From IMG/VR virus record IMGVR_UViG_3300024054_000015, positions 16,046 through 80,045 of that record: DNA of 64,000 nucleotides; one strand, written 5' to 3'. The DNA is from a virus. Each line of letters begins with the position of its first letter. The first letter of the stretch is position 1. Below are positions 32,090-40,191 of this stretch, in pieces. A program made the position numbers and the translations under genes. The notes beneath the pieces are model-generated. The model had not been told where the DNA came from, did not search any database, and worked only from the letters and a program-made list of their open reading frames with translations.

Positions 32090-32861
32090 GAAGTTCCTAA
32101 GCCCCTCAATGTGTAGGATTATTACTCGGCAGGCAGTGGAGCTAAAGCCCAACCTGAGAGTGGAACTGACCCTTAGAGGGGAGCCTACTCTAAACCCGCA
32201 CATTCTGGAGAACCTCTCCATTATTAGAGAGGAGGCGCCTGAGTTCCAGATAAGTCTGTTCACCAATGGGGTGAAGACCTTTGGTGATCCGTCCCTGATC
32301 GTAGCGTTGCTGGATGCAGGTGTGAACATCCTGTGCATCGATTGCTACAACAATACCTACCAGAGATTTCTCGAAGCTGCCAAGAGAACCAAGGAGCAGG
32401 TCGTGGACTTCAGGGAGTTCTCTGCCTACAAGAGATACAGGAACGGTCATAGGCTACGGGTTATCAACCTAGTACCCGACATCCAGGAGGGATCTGTAGA
32501 CGTCAGGAAGATCCACAATAACGCTGGAAACGTGGACCCCGAGTACCTGTCTAAACTTGAGGGCTACGTTAAGCAAGCCCTACCATTGGCCCGAGGATGC
32601 TCTAGACCATTCACTGAGGTTGTGGTCTACTACAATGGGGATGTTCCAATCTGCTGTAGTGATTGGAAGGCTGAGTATGTCCTAGGTAATGTTATGGACC
32701 AAGACCTATCGGACATCTGGTATGGTAAGAGACACTACGAAGCCTTGGTGAAGCTTCACATGTCTAGGGCAGATAGAAGTCTACCTCCATGTGCCAAGTG
32801 TGACTACCACGGTGGGTATCGTCTTGGACTTCTGCAAGATCCAATAAAAAACCCCCGCTGA
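31965..32861 (+). CDS. Radical SAM/SPASM protein
   Basis: 298 residues; AAGGAGGGG precedes ATG 31965, which lies 125 bases inside the glycosyltransferase gene. QSRGCNLSCKFCP gives C23, C27, C30 of the radical SAM cluster, and LTLRGEPTLNP the SAM-binding GE motif. The C-terminal GCSRPFTEVVV, VPICCSDW and PPCAKCDY supply Cys ligands for SPASM auxiliary clusters. Such enzymes modify peptides, sugars or bases by radical chemistry. The strong overlap with the TAGT gene implies a linked step in base or sugar tailoring. Confidence 0.8.
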   Translation: MPVIYRERIRPPWTIKIEQSRGCNLSCKFCPINYLKEINQSRKFLSPSMCRIITRQAVELKPNLRVELTLRGEPTLNPHILENLSIIREEAPEFQISLFTNGVKTFGDPSLIVALLDAGVNILCIDCYNNTYQRFLEAAKRTKEQVVDFREFSAYKRYRNGHRLRVINLVPDIQEGSVDVRKIHNNAGNVDPEYLSKLEGYVKQALPLARGCSRPFTEVVVYYNGDVPICCSDWKAEYVLGNVMDQDLSDIWYGKRHYEALVKLHMSRADRSLPPCAKCDYHGGYRLGLLQDPIKNPR

Positions 32862-32880
32862 ACACCGTTCAACGAGGGTT
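32850..32880. terminator. Bidirectional terminator
   Basis: A 14-bp stem with two imperfect pairs, AACCCCCGCTGAAC (32850-32863) and GTTCAACGAGGGTT (32867-32880), has a 3-base loop. A6 lies on the left side and TTGTTTGTGTT on the right, so it can end both the plus-strand operon and the minus-strand gene at 32906. Confidence 0.85.
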
Positions 32881-32905
32881 GTTTGTGTTGATCGTAGTTG
32901 CCGTG

Positions 32906-33226
32906 TTAGCTCTTTGATTCCTTCAGGGCTTTTTCCAGGGCTTTTCGACCAACGGGTGTAATCTTGAATCTCTTGCCACGCTTGCCTTCCTCGGCCACCA
33001 GTTCCTGTAGATATCCTTTCTCCACAAGCTCGGGCAGTCGGCGTCCCTTGTCGATCCCGGTCGAGGAACTGATCTCAGCGGCAGTCAACACGCTACCACT
33101 CTTCAGCGAGTCCAACACCTTCATCATGTTGGGAGTAAGATCCTTTGGCTCCCGAGGGGTTTGCTCCTTCTTCTCCTCCTTGGCGACCTTTCCCTTCTTC
33201 ACTGGAAGTTCTGCTGTCTTGGGCAT
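32906..33226 (-). CDS. Winged-helix regulator, paralogue of the 12.8-kb protein
   Basis: 106 residues from ATG 33226 with AAAGGAG upstream. A Lys/Glu tail precedes LTPNMMKVLDSLK, TAAEISSSTGI, RRLPELVEKGYLQEL and RGKRFKITPVGRKAL, more than half identical to the C-terminus of the protein at 12764-13468. It is a lone minus-strand gene inside the plus-strand region with its own promoter, the usual placement of a regulator. Confidence 0.8.
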   Translation of the reverse strand: MPKTAELPVKKGKVAKEEKKEQTPREPKDLTPNMMKVLDSLKSGSVLTAAEISSSTGIDKGRRLPELVEKGYLQELVAEEGKRGKRFKITPVGRKALEKALKESKS

Positions 33227-33272
33227 CAAATGCTCCTTTAGAAATGTAACCAACAAAACACCACTACCTTGC

Positions 33273-33300
33273 ATTGTAGGGTATAATGAAGTATTGGCAA
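33273..33300 (-). promoter_or_regulatory. Sigma70-type promoter of the winged-helix gene
   Basis: On the minus strand TTGCCA (33295-33300), 16 bases and TACAAT (33273-33278) match 5 of 6 consensus bases each. On the plus strand the same region has TATAAT at 33282-33287, so a divergent promoter for the thymidylate synthase homologue may overlap, though I see no good -35 for it. Confidence 0.65.
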
Positions 33301-33366
33301 GTCCTAGCTGAAAAATTTGTTCAAATAGTTGCAACTCGTGTTCCCACTCTCACTTAGGAGCAGACA

Positions 33367-34413
33367 ATGCACCTGTCTTACATGAATGTGAACGCCGCTT
33401 TCAACGACTTGGTGTGCAAGTTCCACTACAGTGAAATCCCCATAACTGTAGCCCCTAGTAGGAATGGGGACGTGATCATGGCGACCCAGCCCATGACCAT
33501 CACCTACCTGAACCCCAAGCAAAGAGTCTTGTTTAACGAGGCTCGGGATTGCAACCCATTCTTTCATCTGTTTGAGTCCTTGTGGATACTGGCTGGCAGG
33601 GATGACGTCGCTCCTCTGAAGTATTTTGTGTCTACGATTAATGAGTTCTCTGACACAGGTTTCACGTTCAATGGTGCCTATGGTCAGAGATTGAGGTACT
33701 TCCATAGGATTGATCAGATTAAAGAGGCCATTGCCCAACTGAAGCACAACCCAAACTCTAGAAGGGTAGTGCTACAGATGTGGACTCTCTCAGACATGAT
33801 GAAAGCTGACAACAGACATGGAACCATGTCCAAGGACGTTCCATGCAACACACATGCCTACGTCTCTATCAACCCACTTGGCCTAGAACTAACTGTCTGT
33901 AACCGAAGCAACGACATGATCTGGGGAATGCTGGGAGCCAATGTCGTACACTTCTCTTTCCTTCAGGAATACTTGGCGGCTTGTATAGGAGTTCCGGTCA
34001 ACGTCTACAATCAGTTCACTAACAACCTACACGTTTACCGAAGCAACTGGAAGCCAGATGAATGGTTGAGTGACCGGACCGAGGATCTGTATAGTATGCC
34101 ACGCGTCTTGAGAGCAGTGCCCTTAGTAAAAGACGTAGAGAGGTTCAACTACGAGTGTGCAGAGTTCATAGACCTAAAGGAGGATGGAGTCTATCAGGAA
34201 CCATTTCTTAACGACGTAGCTGTCTGGGCTTGCTTGGGGTACAGACACCATAAGAACCGGGAGTACCCTCGAGCTCTGGAAGCTGTGTCCAGGATAGAGT
34301 CTGATGATTGGAGAGTTGCTTGTCGTAGGTGGTTGGAACGAAGGTCAGTAGCTTGGAGGAAGAAGAATGGAGATGTCGAAAGAGCCGAGAGTTGTGATAA
34401 CGCTGAGGCTTAG
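33367..34413 (+). CDS. Thymidylate synthase homologue, probable dUMP hydroxymethylase
   Basis: 348 residues, TTAGGAG before ATG 33367. The fold is shown by NGAYGQRLR (phosphate-binding region), SRRVVLQMW, DVPCNTHAYVSI with nucleophile C160, CNRSNDMIWGM and NQFTNNLHVY. Classical TS has PCH after the Cys loop and QRSxD; here Asn follows the Cys and QRS is NRS, as often seen in hydroxymethylase variants. N192 keeps the position that favours uracil over cytosine. I infer 5-hydroxymethyl-dUMP formation, but plain dTMP synthesis is not excluded. Confidence 0.8.
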   Translation: MHLSYMNVNAAFNDLVCKFHYSEIPITVAPSRNGDVIMATQPMTITYLNPKQRVLFNEARDCNPFFHLFESLWILAGRDDVAPLKYFVSTINEFSDTGFTFNGAYGQRLRYFHRIDQIKEAIAQLKHNPNSRRVVLQMWTLSDMMKADNRHGTMSKDVPCNTHAYVSINPLGLELTVCNRSNDMIWGMLGANVVHFSFLQEYLAACIGVPVNVYNQFTNNLHVYRSNWKPDEWLSDRTEDLYSMPRVLRAVPLVKDVERFNYECAEFIDLKEDGVYQEPFLNDVAVWACLGYRHHKNREYPRALEAVSRIESDDWRVACRRWLERRSVAWRKKNGDVERAESCDNAEA

Positions 34414-34645
34414 TAAGCTCGAGAGGGACAAGTTGATTGACAAGGCTAACAAGATGGGCATTAGCCTGAACGAGTACCTGAGGTTTAGATTAGGATTCCC
34501 CCTAAATGAAAAGAGTACCAAGATCATCAGCGCTCCAAACCCCTATCTCATCAACGAACTTTCCAGATCTATCGCTACCGAACTTGCCAGACAGGAGGCC
34601 AGTCCTAACAAAGCAGGACTTTGCCCGCCGGTATCGTTCGGGTGA
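34367..34645 (+). CDS. Ribbon-helix-helix protein, 92 aa
   Basis: GGAGGAAG precedes ATG 34367, 47 bases inside the TS gene. RVVITLRLSKLERDKLIDKA then LNEYLRFRLG is a strand-helix-helix as in Arc/MetJ-type DNA-binding proteins. The tail past residue 55 is probably disordered and overlaps the next gene. May autoregulate the modification operon. Confidence 0.65.
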   Translation: MEMSKEPRVVITLRLSKLERDKLIDKANKMGISLNEYLRFRLGFPLNEKSTKIISAPNPYLINELSRSIATELARQEASPNKAGLCPPVSFG

Positions 34646-35129
34646 GTTCGGCAATGCCGCCCCTACGTGGGATTGCAGTATCGAGCTACTCCGTTCTGGC
34701 TATCTAGATCCAGTACATCTACGCTGTAGGGAGTCTAGTGGAGCAACCTTCTACAACCTGGAGCCTTCAGAAGCTCTACGCATGTGGAAGGCAATGCCCT
34801 TCCCAGAGATGTACTACTGCTCGGCAATGGCTCCACATGGTAGGGGAACCATCCAAGGCGAAGTACAGCAAACAGAAAGGGGTTTGTCACTGTTGGCCTT
34901 TAGTGCCGACATAACTATGCGGGATGCTATGGCAAGGCGTGGTGTGGAGCTACATGGCATCCTTGCCGTCCACTTACTGAAGATGAACATGTGTCCTAAG
35001 AGCTATGACTGGCTTCAGTTCCTACTGGAGGCCTATCCACTTCATGTTGTGGAGTTCACTTGCTTTGATTGTAATTGGGGTACGTTACCTGGATTCAACA
35101 CCGTCTTTTGGGAGGTCCGCCTGTATTAG
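34506..35129 (+). CDS. Unknown protein, 207 aa, beside the modification genes
   Basis: ATG 34506 lies in the overlap with the ribbon-helix-helix gene, and its site (AGGA) is weak. The well-formed part starts near residue 34 (LTKQDFARRYRSGEFGN), so a later non-ATG start is possible. It has many aromatic residues, a GVELHGILAVHLLKMNMC helix and a FTCFDCNWGTLPGFN loop. I do not recognise it. Location suggests nucleotide or base metabolism. Confidence 0.6.
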   Translation: MKRVPRSSALQTPISSTNFPDLSLPNLPDRRPVLTKQDFARRYRSGEFGNAAPTWDCSIELLRSGYLDPVHLRCRESSGATFYNLEPSEALRMWKAMPFPEMYYCSAMAPHGRGTIQGEVQQTERGLSLLAFSADITMRDAMARRGVELHGILAVHLLKMNMCPKSYDWLQFLLEAYPLHVVEFTCFDCNWGTLPGFNTVFWEVRLY

Positions 35130-35138
35130 GAGTTCTAA

Positions 35139-35684
35139 ATGCCGTTTACACAGAAAATTTTAGACAGATTCTGGTCCAAGGTAGATAAGAAAGGTCCTAT
35201 CCATACAGCCTATGGGAAATGTTGGACCTGGAGTAGTGCAATTAACAATAAAGGATACGGTGTGTTTAGCCTACGTAGAGGTAGAAATTCCTACTCTCAC
35301 AGGCTATCTTGGAGGATTCATTATGGTAAGATTCCGGACGGGATGTGTGTACTTCACAAGTGCGACAACCCAAGATGTGTAAATCCAAGCCATTTATTTC
35401 TTGGATCTCACAAGGACAACACGCAGGACATGATTAGAAAGGGAAGGAGAGGATACACTGGAGTATCTGGAGACTCAAATCCTTCCAGGACTCATCCAGA
35501 GTGTTTAGCTAGAGGCTCTAGTCATGGAATGGCAAAGCTATCAGAAGGTCAAGTTTTAGAAATTCTTAAACTTAGAAAGGTTGGGTATACGCAGGCCAGA
35601 TTAGGAAAGATGTTTGGTGTTAGCAGGGAGCAGATTAAGAATATTGTCAACAATAAGCAGTGGAGACATGTCGTATGTCAATGA
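35139..35684 (+). CDS. Free-standing HNH homing endonuclease, 181 aa
   Basis: The core SHRLSWRIHYGKIPDG, VLHKCDNPRCVNPSHLFLG and NTQDM matches the enzyme at 18854-19318. The C-terminus has a helix-turn-helix (YTQARLGKMFGVSREQI) typical of NUMOD-like target modules. Codons are AT-richer than nearby genes. It sits between the unknown gene and mazG. Confidence 0.85.
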   Translation: MPFTQKILDRFWSKVDKKGPIHTAYGKCWTWSSAINNKGYGVFSLRRGRNSYSHRLSWRIHYGKIPDGMCVLHKCDNPRCVNPSHLFLGSHKDNTQDMIRKGRRGYTGVSGDSNPSRTHPECLARGSSHGMAKLSEGQVLEILKLRKVGYTQARLGKMFGVSREQIKNIVNNKQWRHVVCQ

Positions 35685-36292
35685 CTCTAAAAGAGTATCA
35701 ACAGTTAGCTCTACGAACGGAATGTGATCAAAATCGCAGTCTTAACAACATTGTTCATCATCAGCCTCCACTTATTACTGTTAGGGCGCTACACAGTGTG
35801 ATTGGAATGTCTGGAGAAGTAGGTGAATTATCTGGGTCCATAGAGAAATGGATCTACTATGGACAACCCTTGGATGTTTTGAATATCAAAGAGGAGATAG
35901 GAGACCTACTATGGTATGTGAATCAGTTATGCAGCGTGTTACATCTGGACCTAGGACAGATCATGGAGGCCAACATTGCCAAGCTGAGACAACGCTATCC
36001 CCAGAAGTTCGAGGAAGTCTTAGCCAAGGAAGAGAACCGCGACCGTGCTGCTGAGGCGGAGTGTGTAGCCTGTAGCACAGGTGGAAACATGAACTGTTCG
36101 GAGGAAGTCACGGAGAGTGGATCCGACTTCATCAAGCATCAAATGCTGAATAAGCCTAGGACTGCTCTCTGCCCTCATTGTGGTGGGCATCTGAATAGAC
36201 AGGCTTGTAACAGGGCTGCTGAGGGTGGTAGGTCCGTAGCGTGCCCAGACTGCTTGAAATCGTTTTCCGTTAAGGAGATCAGATACGCATGA
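35675..36292 (+). CDS. MazG-like NTP pyrophosphohydrolase with zinc ribbon
   Basis: 205 residues from ATG 35675, GGAG 9 bases upstream, 10 bases of overlap with the HNH gene. GEVGELSG (47-54) and IKEEIGDLLWYV (71-82) give the E-x-x-E and E-x-x-x-D metal motifs. The last 55 residues carry CPHCGGH and CPDCLK, a zinc ribbon not usual in MazG. It would hydrolyse dNTPs to dNMPs, for example removing normal or damaged pyrimidine nucleotides in a phage with modified bases. Confidence 0.85.
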   Translation: MSMTLKEYQQLALRTECDQNRSLNNIVHHQPPLITVRALHSVIGMSGEVGELSGSIEKWIYYGQPLDVLNIKEEIGDLLWYVNQLCSVLHLDLGQIMEANIAKLRQRYPQKFEEVLAKEENRDRAAEAECVACSTGGNMNCSEEVTESGSDFIKHQMLNKPRTALCPHCGGHLNRQACNRAAEGGRSVACPDCLKSFSVKEIRYA

Positions 36293-37182
36293 CAGAGGAT
36301 CTGCCAGCAAAGATAAGACCTTTTGTGTTTCATGGACTGACTTTATCAAAGAGAAACAACGAGTACGTAGGAGCCTGCCCCTTTTGTGATAAGGAGAAGT
36401 TCTCGGTCAACTGTATCACAGGACTCTGGAAGTGTTGGTACTGCGCCACTGGTAGCGAGAAGGCCGGAGGCAACATTAGCACTTTCATCCAGAAGTTTCA
36501 TGGGATGTGCATGGAAGCCACTAAGCCCAGCGAGTATTCCAAACTAGCTGAGGACCGTAGCTTTGTGGATGGCATGGCTGTAGTGGAATGGCAGTTGGCT
36601 CTATCAACCACTACGGGCGATTGGCTAGTCCCAGGGTACAACCATCAGCGAACGCTGTGTTCCCTGTATCGCTACATCCACCAGAGAGATGGTGGCTATA
36701 GGCTGATCCCTACTCCCACACTAGGTCATCACATTCATGGGATGAACTTATGGGTCAAGAGCAAGCCTGTAGTCTACATCTGTGAAGGGCCTTGGGATGC
36801 CATCGCCTTATGGGAATGCTTGATTGCTGCTAAGAACTCTTCCAATGGTCTAGCTCTCACTGCCAGCAGAGAGTCTAGCCTAGCTTCTCAAGCTAACGTG
36901 ATAGCTGTTCCTGGATGTGAGGTATTCTACGAGCCGTGGCTATCTCTGTTCGAGGGCAAGATCGTTAACCTGATGTACGATAGCGATCATCCTCGTAAGC
37001 ATCCGAATACAGGACACATCACAGAGGGTGCTGGCTACAGAGCCATGAAGAGGATCACGGAGTTGTTCTCTAAGTCTAAACATCAACCAGAGGAGTTGAA
37101 TTACTTATGTTGGGGTCCAGAGGGTTACGATCCCAAGAGAAAGTCTGGGTTCGACGTTAGGGACTTCATCGTTAGGGGATAG
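36289..37182 (+). CDS. DnaG-type primase with zinc finger and TOPRIM domain
   Basis: 297 residues. CPFC (30-33) and CWYC (49-52) form the template-binding zinc ribbon. VVYICEGPWDAIALWE is the TOPRIM Glu strand, and IVNLMYDSDHP the DxD strand. It would synthesise RNA primers for the family A polymerase, and is followed by a replicative-type helicase/ATPase. ATGA overlap with mazG. Confidence 0.85.
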   Translation: MTEDLPAKIRPFVFHGLTLSKRNNEYVGACPFCDKEKFSVNCITGLWKCWYCATGSEKAGGNISTFIQKFHGMCMEATKPSEYSKLAEDRSFVDGMAVVEWQLALSTTTGDWLVPGYNHQRTLCSLYRYIHQRDGGYRLIPTPTLGHHIHGMNLWVKSKPVVYICEGPWDAIALWECLIAAKNSSNGLALTASRESSLASQANVIAVPGCEVFYEPWLSLFEGKIVNLMYDSDHPRKHPNTGHITEGAGYRAMKRITELFSKSKHQPEELNYLCWGPEGYDPKRKSGFDVRDFIVRG

Positions 37183-37184
37183 AT

Positions 37185-38561
37185 ATGCCGAGATTGCCAG
37201 CACTTGAAGAGCCCTTACAGCCTGCCACCCAAACAAGCCCAGCAAGGCCCCTACAAGCCCGTTTAACGCATTTGCGGGCTTTATTGGGGTTGGTGCAGCC
37301 TGTACCGCGCGCGTGGCTTGTAGGGGCTGCTAGGGGCCTTAAAAGCCATGCCACTAGTTCGGGGGGTGAAGAAACTACCATTAGACTTAAATCCTGCGAG
37401 TCGTATCAAGATCTCGTGAAGGCTTGGCGTAAGGCCCTCAAGTGGTCTCCAGGTCTTGATAACACGTTAGCAGTGATGTTAGCCTCGAGCTTCTCTACAC
37501 AGTTCGTTGGAGAGCAGTTGTGGCTTAAAGTCATCGGGCCTCCTAGTTGTGGAAAGACAACCCTAATGGAAGGGTTAGCCACTGCTAGGAAGTGGTATTT
37601 GAGTAAAGATACCATACGAGGCTTTCATAGTGGTTGGAAGCGTGAGGACAATGCAGACGTATCGTTAGCCGATATGGTCAAGGGAATGACATTAGGGACT
37701 AAGGATGGCGATACACTCCTCAAGGCTCCCAACCTCAAACAGATACTAGCCGAGGCTCGAGCTCTCTACGATCGTGTATCCAGAACCAACTACCGCAACG
37801 ATACCAATCGTGAGTACCAAGGTCATCGCATGACTTGGCACCTAGCAGGCACTAACGCTCTTAGGGAGATCGACGACTCAGAGCTTGGTGTAAGGTTTCT
37901 GGACGTAGTGGTAATGGATAAGATTGATGACGAGTTCGAGTACGAGGTCTGCTGGAGGGCTGTCAACCAAGAGATGATCAACATGCGTCATCTCTCTGAC
38001 GGAAAACCCGAAACGCAGTATCCTGAGGATTTGGCTAATGCAATGGCCCTTTCTGGAGGATATCTCGACTTCCTCAGGACTAATGCTGTGGAGCTAGCTC
38101 GTAGTCTAGAGTTGTCTGATGAAAGCGTCGTTAATCGCTGTATTCAGCTAGGGATCTTCACAGCCTTTATGCGTGCTAGATCTGGTGCTAACTCCGAGGA
38201 AGCTACTCGTGAGTTTGGCCCTAGACTAACGACACAGTTAGGGCGATTGGCTACAGGATTAGCCTGTGTCTTCAACAAGCCTAGAGTTGATGATGAGGTC
38301 ATGCACAAGACTTGGCAAGTCGCTATGCACACATCCAGAGGGCCTACGTTAGAGCTCGTGAAGGTTCTACACAAGATCCCTCAAGGGATAGAAGTGCGTG
38401 GTTTAGCAGCCCTAATGCGTGCTAATGATGACAAGCTGCGCGCGCAGTTAAGATTCTTGCGAGCTATTGGTGTAGTGGAAACTGATGTGAACTTTAAGCG
38501 TTGGCGTATAACTCCCAAGCTATCCAAGCTCTATGAGGCTGTCAATGCCCAGAGATCCTAA
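37185..38561 (+). CDS. Replication ATPase/helicase with palindromic insert near its start
   Basis: 458 residues from ATG 37185 (AGGGGATAGAT upstream). Walker A is GPPSCGKTTL (118-127), a LKQILAEARALYDRV Walker B-like region and a HLAGTNALREIDDSELG sensor follow. The C-terminus is a winged helix (EVRGLAALMRANDDKLRAQL). Residues 1-60 are Pro/Ala/Leu-rich and coded by a GC-rich palindromic stretch (37243-37340) unlike the rest, so the original start may have lain nearer residue 65. Probably the phage replicative helicase or loader. Confidence 0.75.
   Translation: MPRLPALEEPLQPATQTSPARPLQARLTHLRALLGLVQPVPRAWLVGAARGLKSHATSSGGEETTIRLKSCESYQDLVKAWRKALKWSPGLDNTLAVMLASSFSTQFVGEQLWLKVIGPPSCGKTTLMEGLATARKWYLSKDTIRGFHSGWKREDNADVSLADMVKGMTLGTKDGDTLLKAPNLKQILAEARALYDRVSRTNYRNDTNREYQGHRMTWHLAGTNALREIDDSELGVRFLDVVVMDKIDDEFEYEVCWRAVNQEMINMRHLSDGKPETQYPEDLANAMALSGGYLDFLRTNAVELARSLELSDESVVNRCIQLGIFTAFMRARSGANSEEATREFGPRLTTQLGRLATGLACVFNKPRVDDEVMHKTWQVAMHTSRGPTLELVKVLHKIPQGIEVRGLAALMRANDDKLRAQLRFLRAIGVVETDVNFKRWRITPKLSKLYEAVNAQRS
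37243..37340. repeat. In-frame palindromic element in the helicase gene
   Basis: GCCCCTACAAGCC (37246-37258) and GGCTTGTAGGGGC (37315-37327) are exact inverted repeats. AAGGCCCCTA and TAGGGGCCTT lie at the outer edges, and AAGCCCG/CGGGCTTTA inside. CTGCTAGGGGC also occurs at 3902-3912. The 98 bases keep the reading frame open. Confidence 0.6.
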
Positions 38562-38718
38562 CACTTATGGAGAGGTTCTTAAGGAAAGGCTGAGGAATTG
38601 GGCATTTCCTGTTTGCATGGATGCTCTTAGGGAAATAGAGCGCTTAGAACGTCTTTTAAGAGAGAAAGACAGAGAGATAGAAGAGTTAACCTCTAAGCGC
38701 AAGTATATTAGATTGTAA
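38545..38718 (+). CDS. Small coiled-coil protein, 57 aa
   Basis: ATG 38545 (MPRDPNTYGEVLKERL) overlaps the helicase end, with GAGG 6 bases upstream. Heptads in LREIERLERLLREKDREIEEL. Unknown. Confidence 0.65.
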   Translation: MPRDPNTYGEVLKERLRNWAFPVCMDALREIERLERLLREKDREIEELTSKRKYIRL

Positions 38719-38798
38719 TTATATCAAGTGTTTTCGGGCTTGCAAGTGACATTTGTGCGTGGTAAGTTGCACTTGTGGAGACACCCTGGGAGCAGACT

Positions 38799-39359
38799 AT
38801 GAACGGATTGGTGTACGATCTGGAGATTGTCAAGGGTATCCCTTTAGGACATAAAGAAGAGGGTGTGGAGTACTGTGACGGATGGACAGACTATGCTAAC
38901 ATGGGCATCAGTGTTCTCTGTGCCTACGACTTCGTGAGCAAGTCTTTTAGGGTCTTCTGTCAGGACAACCTTCAGGAGTTCTTTGAGTTAGCAGCCCAAA
39001 GGGATCCATTGATTGGGTTCAACTCTGTAGGATTCGATAACAACGTCCTCTCATGCTTTGGTACTCTTCCAGAGGGTAAGGACTACTACGATATCCTTCA
39101 GGAGATCTATCGCACGGTTGGCAAAAGATTCAAGGGTAGTGGTCTTGATGCTATCTGTACTCTGAATGGGTTGGGTAGCAAGTCTGGAAATGGTGCTCTA
39201 GCTCCTGTGCAATGGCAGAGAGGGCAAATTGGTAGTGTCATTGATTACTGCTTGAGGGATGTAAGGCTTACGAGGGATCTCTTCGTCCTCAGTCAGAAGG
39301 CTATCATCAAGACTCCTAAGGGAAACCTCTCGTTGAGGAAGGTTGATGATGCTGATTAA
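38799..39359 (+). CDS. DEDD-type 3'-5' exonuclease
   Basis: 186 residues from ATG 38799 (MNGLVYDLEIVKG), GGGAG 7 bases upstream. D7 and E9 form ExoI, LIGFNSVGFDNNVL is ExoII, and DYCLRDVRLTRDLF supplies ExoIII. The polymerase already has its own proofreading domain, so this enzyme may process DNA or RNA ends elsewhere. It is the first gene after the replication block and overlaps the first tagged protein. Confidence 0.75.
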   Translation: MNGLVYDLEIVKGIPLGHKEEGVEYCDGWTDYANMGISVLCAYDFVSKSFRVFCQDNLQEFFELAAQRDPLIGFNSVGFDNNVLSCFGTLPEGKDYYDILQEIYRTVGKRFKGSGLDAICTLNGLGSKSGNGALAPVQWQRGQIGSVIDYCLRDVRLTRDLFVLSQKAIIKTPKGNLSLRKVDDAD

Positions 39360-39921
39360 CCCTTTCACTGGTCAAGTCTTGAATGCTAATCCAGAGGGGC
39401 ATAACCAGTATTGGAACCCTAATGGACCTTCTGCAGACTTCTCTCTGCCTCTGAAGCCCTCTATCTCTCCAGGAAGTCTATCGAGGGGGTTGGCTAAGAG
39501 AAGGTCTAGGGAGGCTATTCGCCTTCTTAAAGTTGCCTCTAGAGCTCCTGGCACAAGTCTTGATAAGTTCATGTCTAAAATGACTGGAGTTGACGCTGAT
39601 AGCCGAGTGGCTGAGGAAGCTAAGGATCAGCTAGAGAGACTTAGGAGTAGTAGAAAGCCCTCAAAACACGCTCTGGTTGCTAAGAAGCTCAGGGACATCT
39701 ACGAAAACGAGGAATTCCTCATGGTTGATGAGGCAGATGCCCTAAAGAGACTCTCCGGCGCAAATCAGAGAGCAGCAGATGCCTATGCCGTGGCTAAGAA
39801 GATTAGATCAAGGAGAAACGCCAGTAGTGGTCAATTCGTGAAGAAGAGTGGTGATTTGATTCCAGTTCAACCCTTCAATCAACCTTTCTGGACTCCTCGT
39901 GAGTACCCTGAACCTGACTAG
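39346..39921 (+). CDS. INPFTGQVLN-tagged protein 1, 191 aa
   Basis: GAGG lies 7 bases before ATG 39346. After Met-Met-Leu comes INPFTGQVLNANPEGHNQY, the tag also found at 40826, 41893, 43973 and 44985. The rest is basic and helical (EEAKDQLERLRSS, ADALKRLSGANQRAADAYA) without a recognised domain. The basic body and the shared tag suggest a capsid-internal protein; this is inference. Confidence 0.7.
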   Translation: MMLINPFTGQVLNANPEGHNQYWNPNGPSADFSLPLKPSISPGSLSRGLAKRRSREAIRLLKVASRAPGTSLDKFMSKMTGVDADSRVAEEAKDQLERLRSSRKPSKHALVAKKLRDIYENEEFLMVDEADALKRLSGANQRAADAYAVAKKIRSRRNASSGQFVKKSGDLIPVQPFNQPFWTPREYPEPD

Positions 39922-39933
39922 TGGAGACCTATC

Positions 39934-40167
39934 ATGACTGAAGGCTGGCAACAACGACTCATTGACGAAGCAGAGGACCTCGAGATCAGGATCAAGAAGC
40001 TCTCTGAGTTTGCTAACACCGAGGAGTTCAAGAGCCTTGACAGTACTCATCGTGATTTCGTGAGGATTCAGCAGTATCACATGGGGTGGTATCTCTGGGC
40101 TCTGAAGGCTCGAATCAAGAGACTTTCTGAGCCTGCTCCTCCGGTTATCATTCCGTTGAATAAATAA
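39934..40167 (+). CDS. crAss001_48-related-type small phage protein, 77 aa
   Basis: GGAG precedes ATG 39934. QRLIDEAEDLEIRIKKLSEF and FVRIQQYHMGWYLWALKARI follow the two-helix pattern of small proteins common beside terminase genes in many phages. Function unknown. Confidence 0.65.
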   Translation: MTEGWQQRLIDEAEDLEIRIKKLSEFANTEEFKSLDSTHRDFVRIQQYHMGWYLWALKARIKRLSEPAPPVIIPLNK

Positions 40168-40191
40168 TGTCTAGTGGTGGATGGGACAGAA

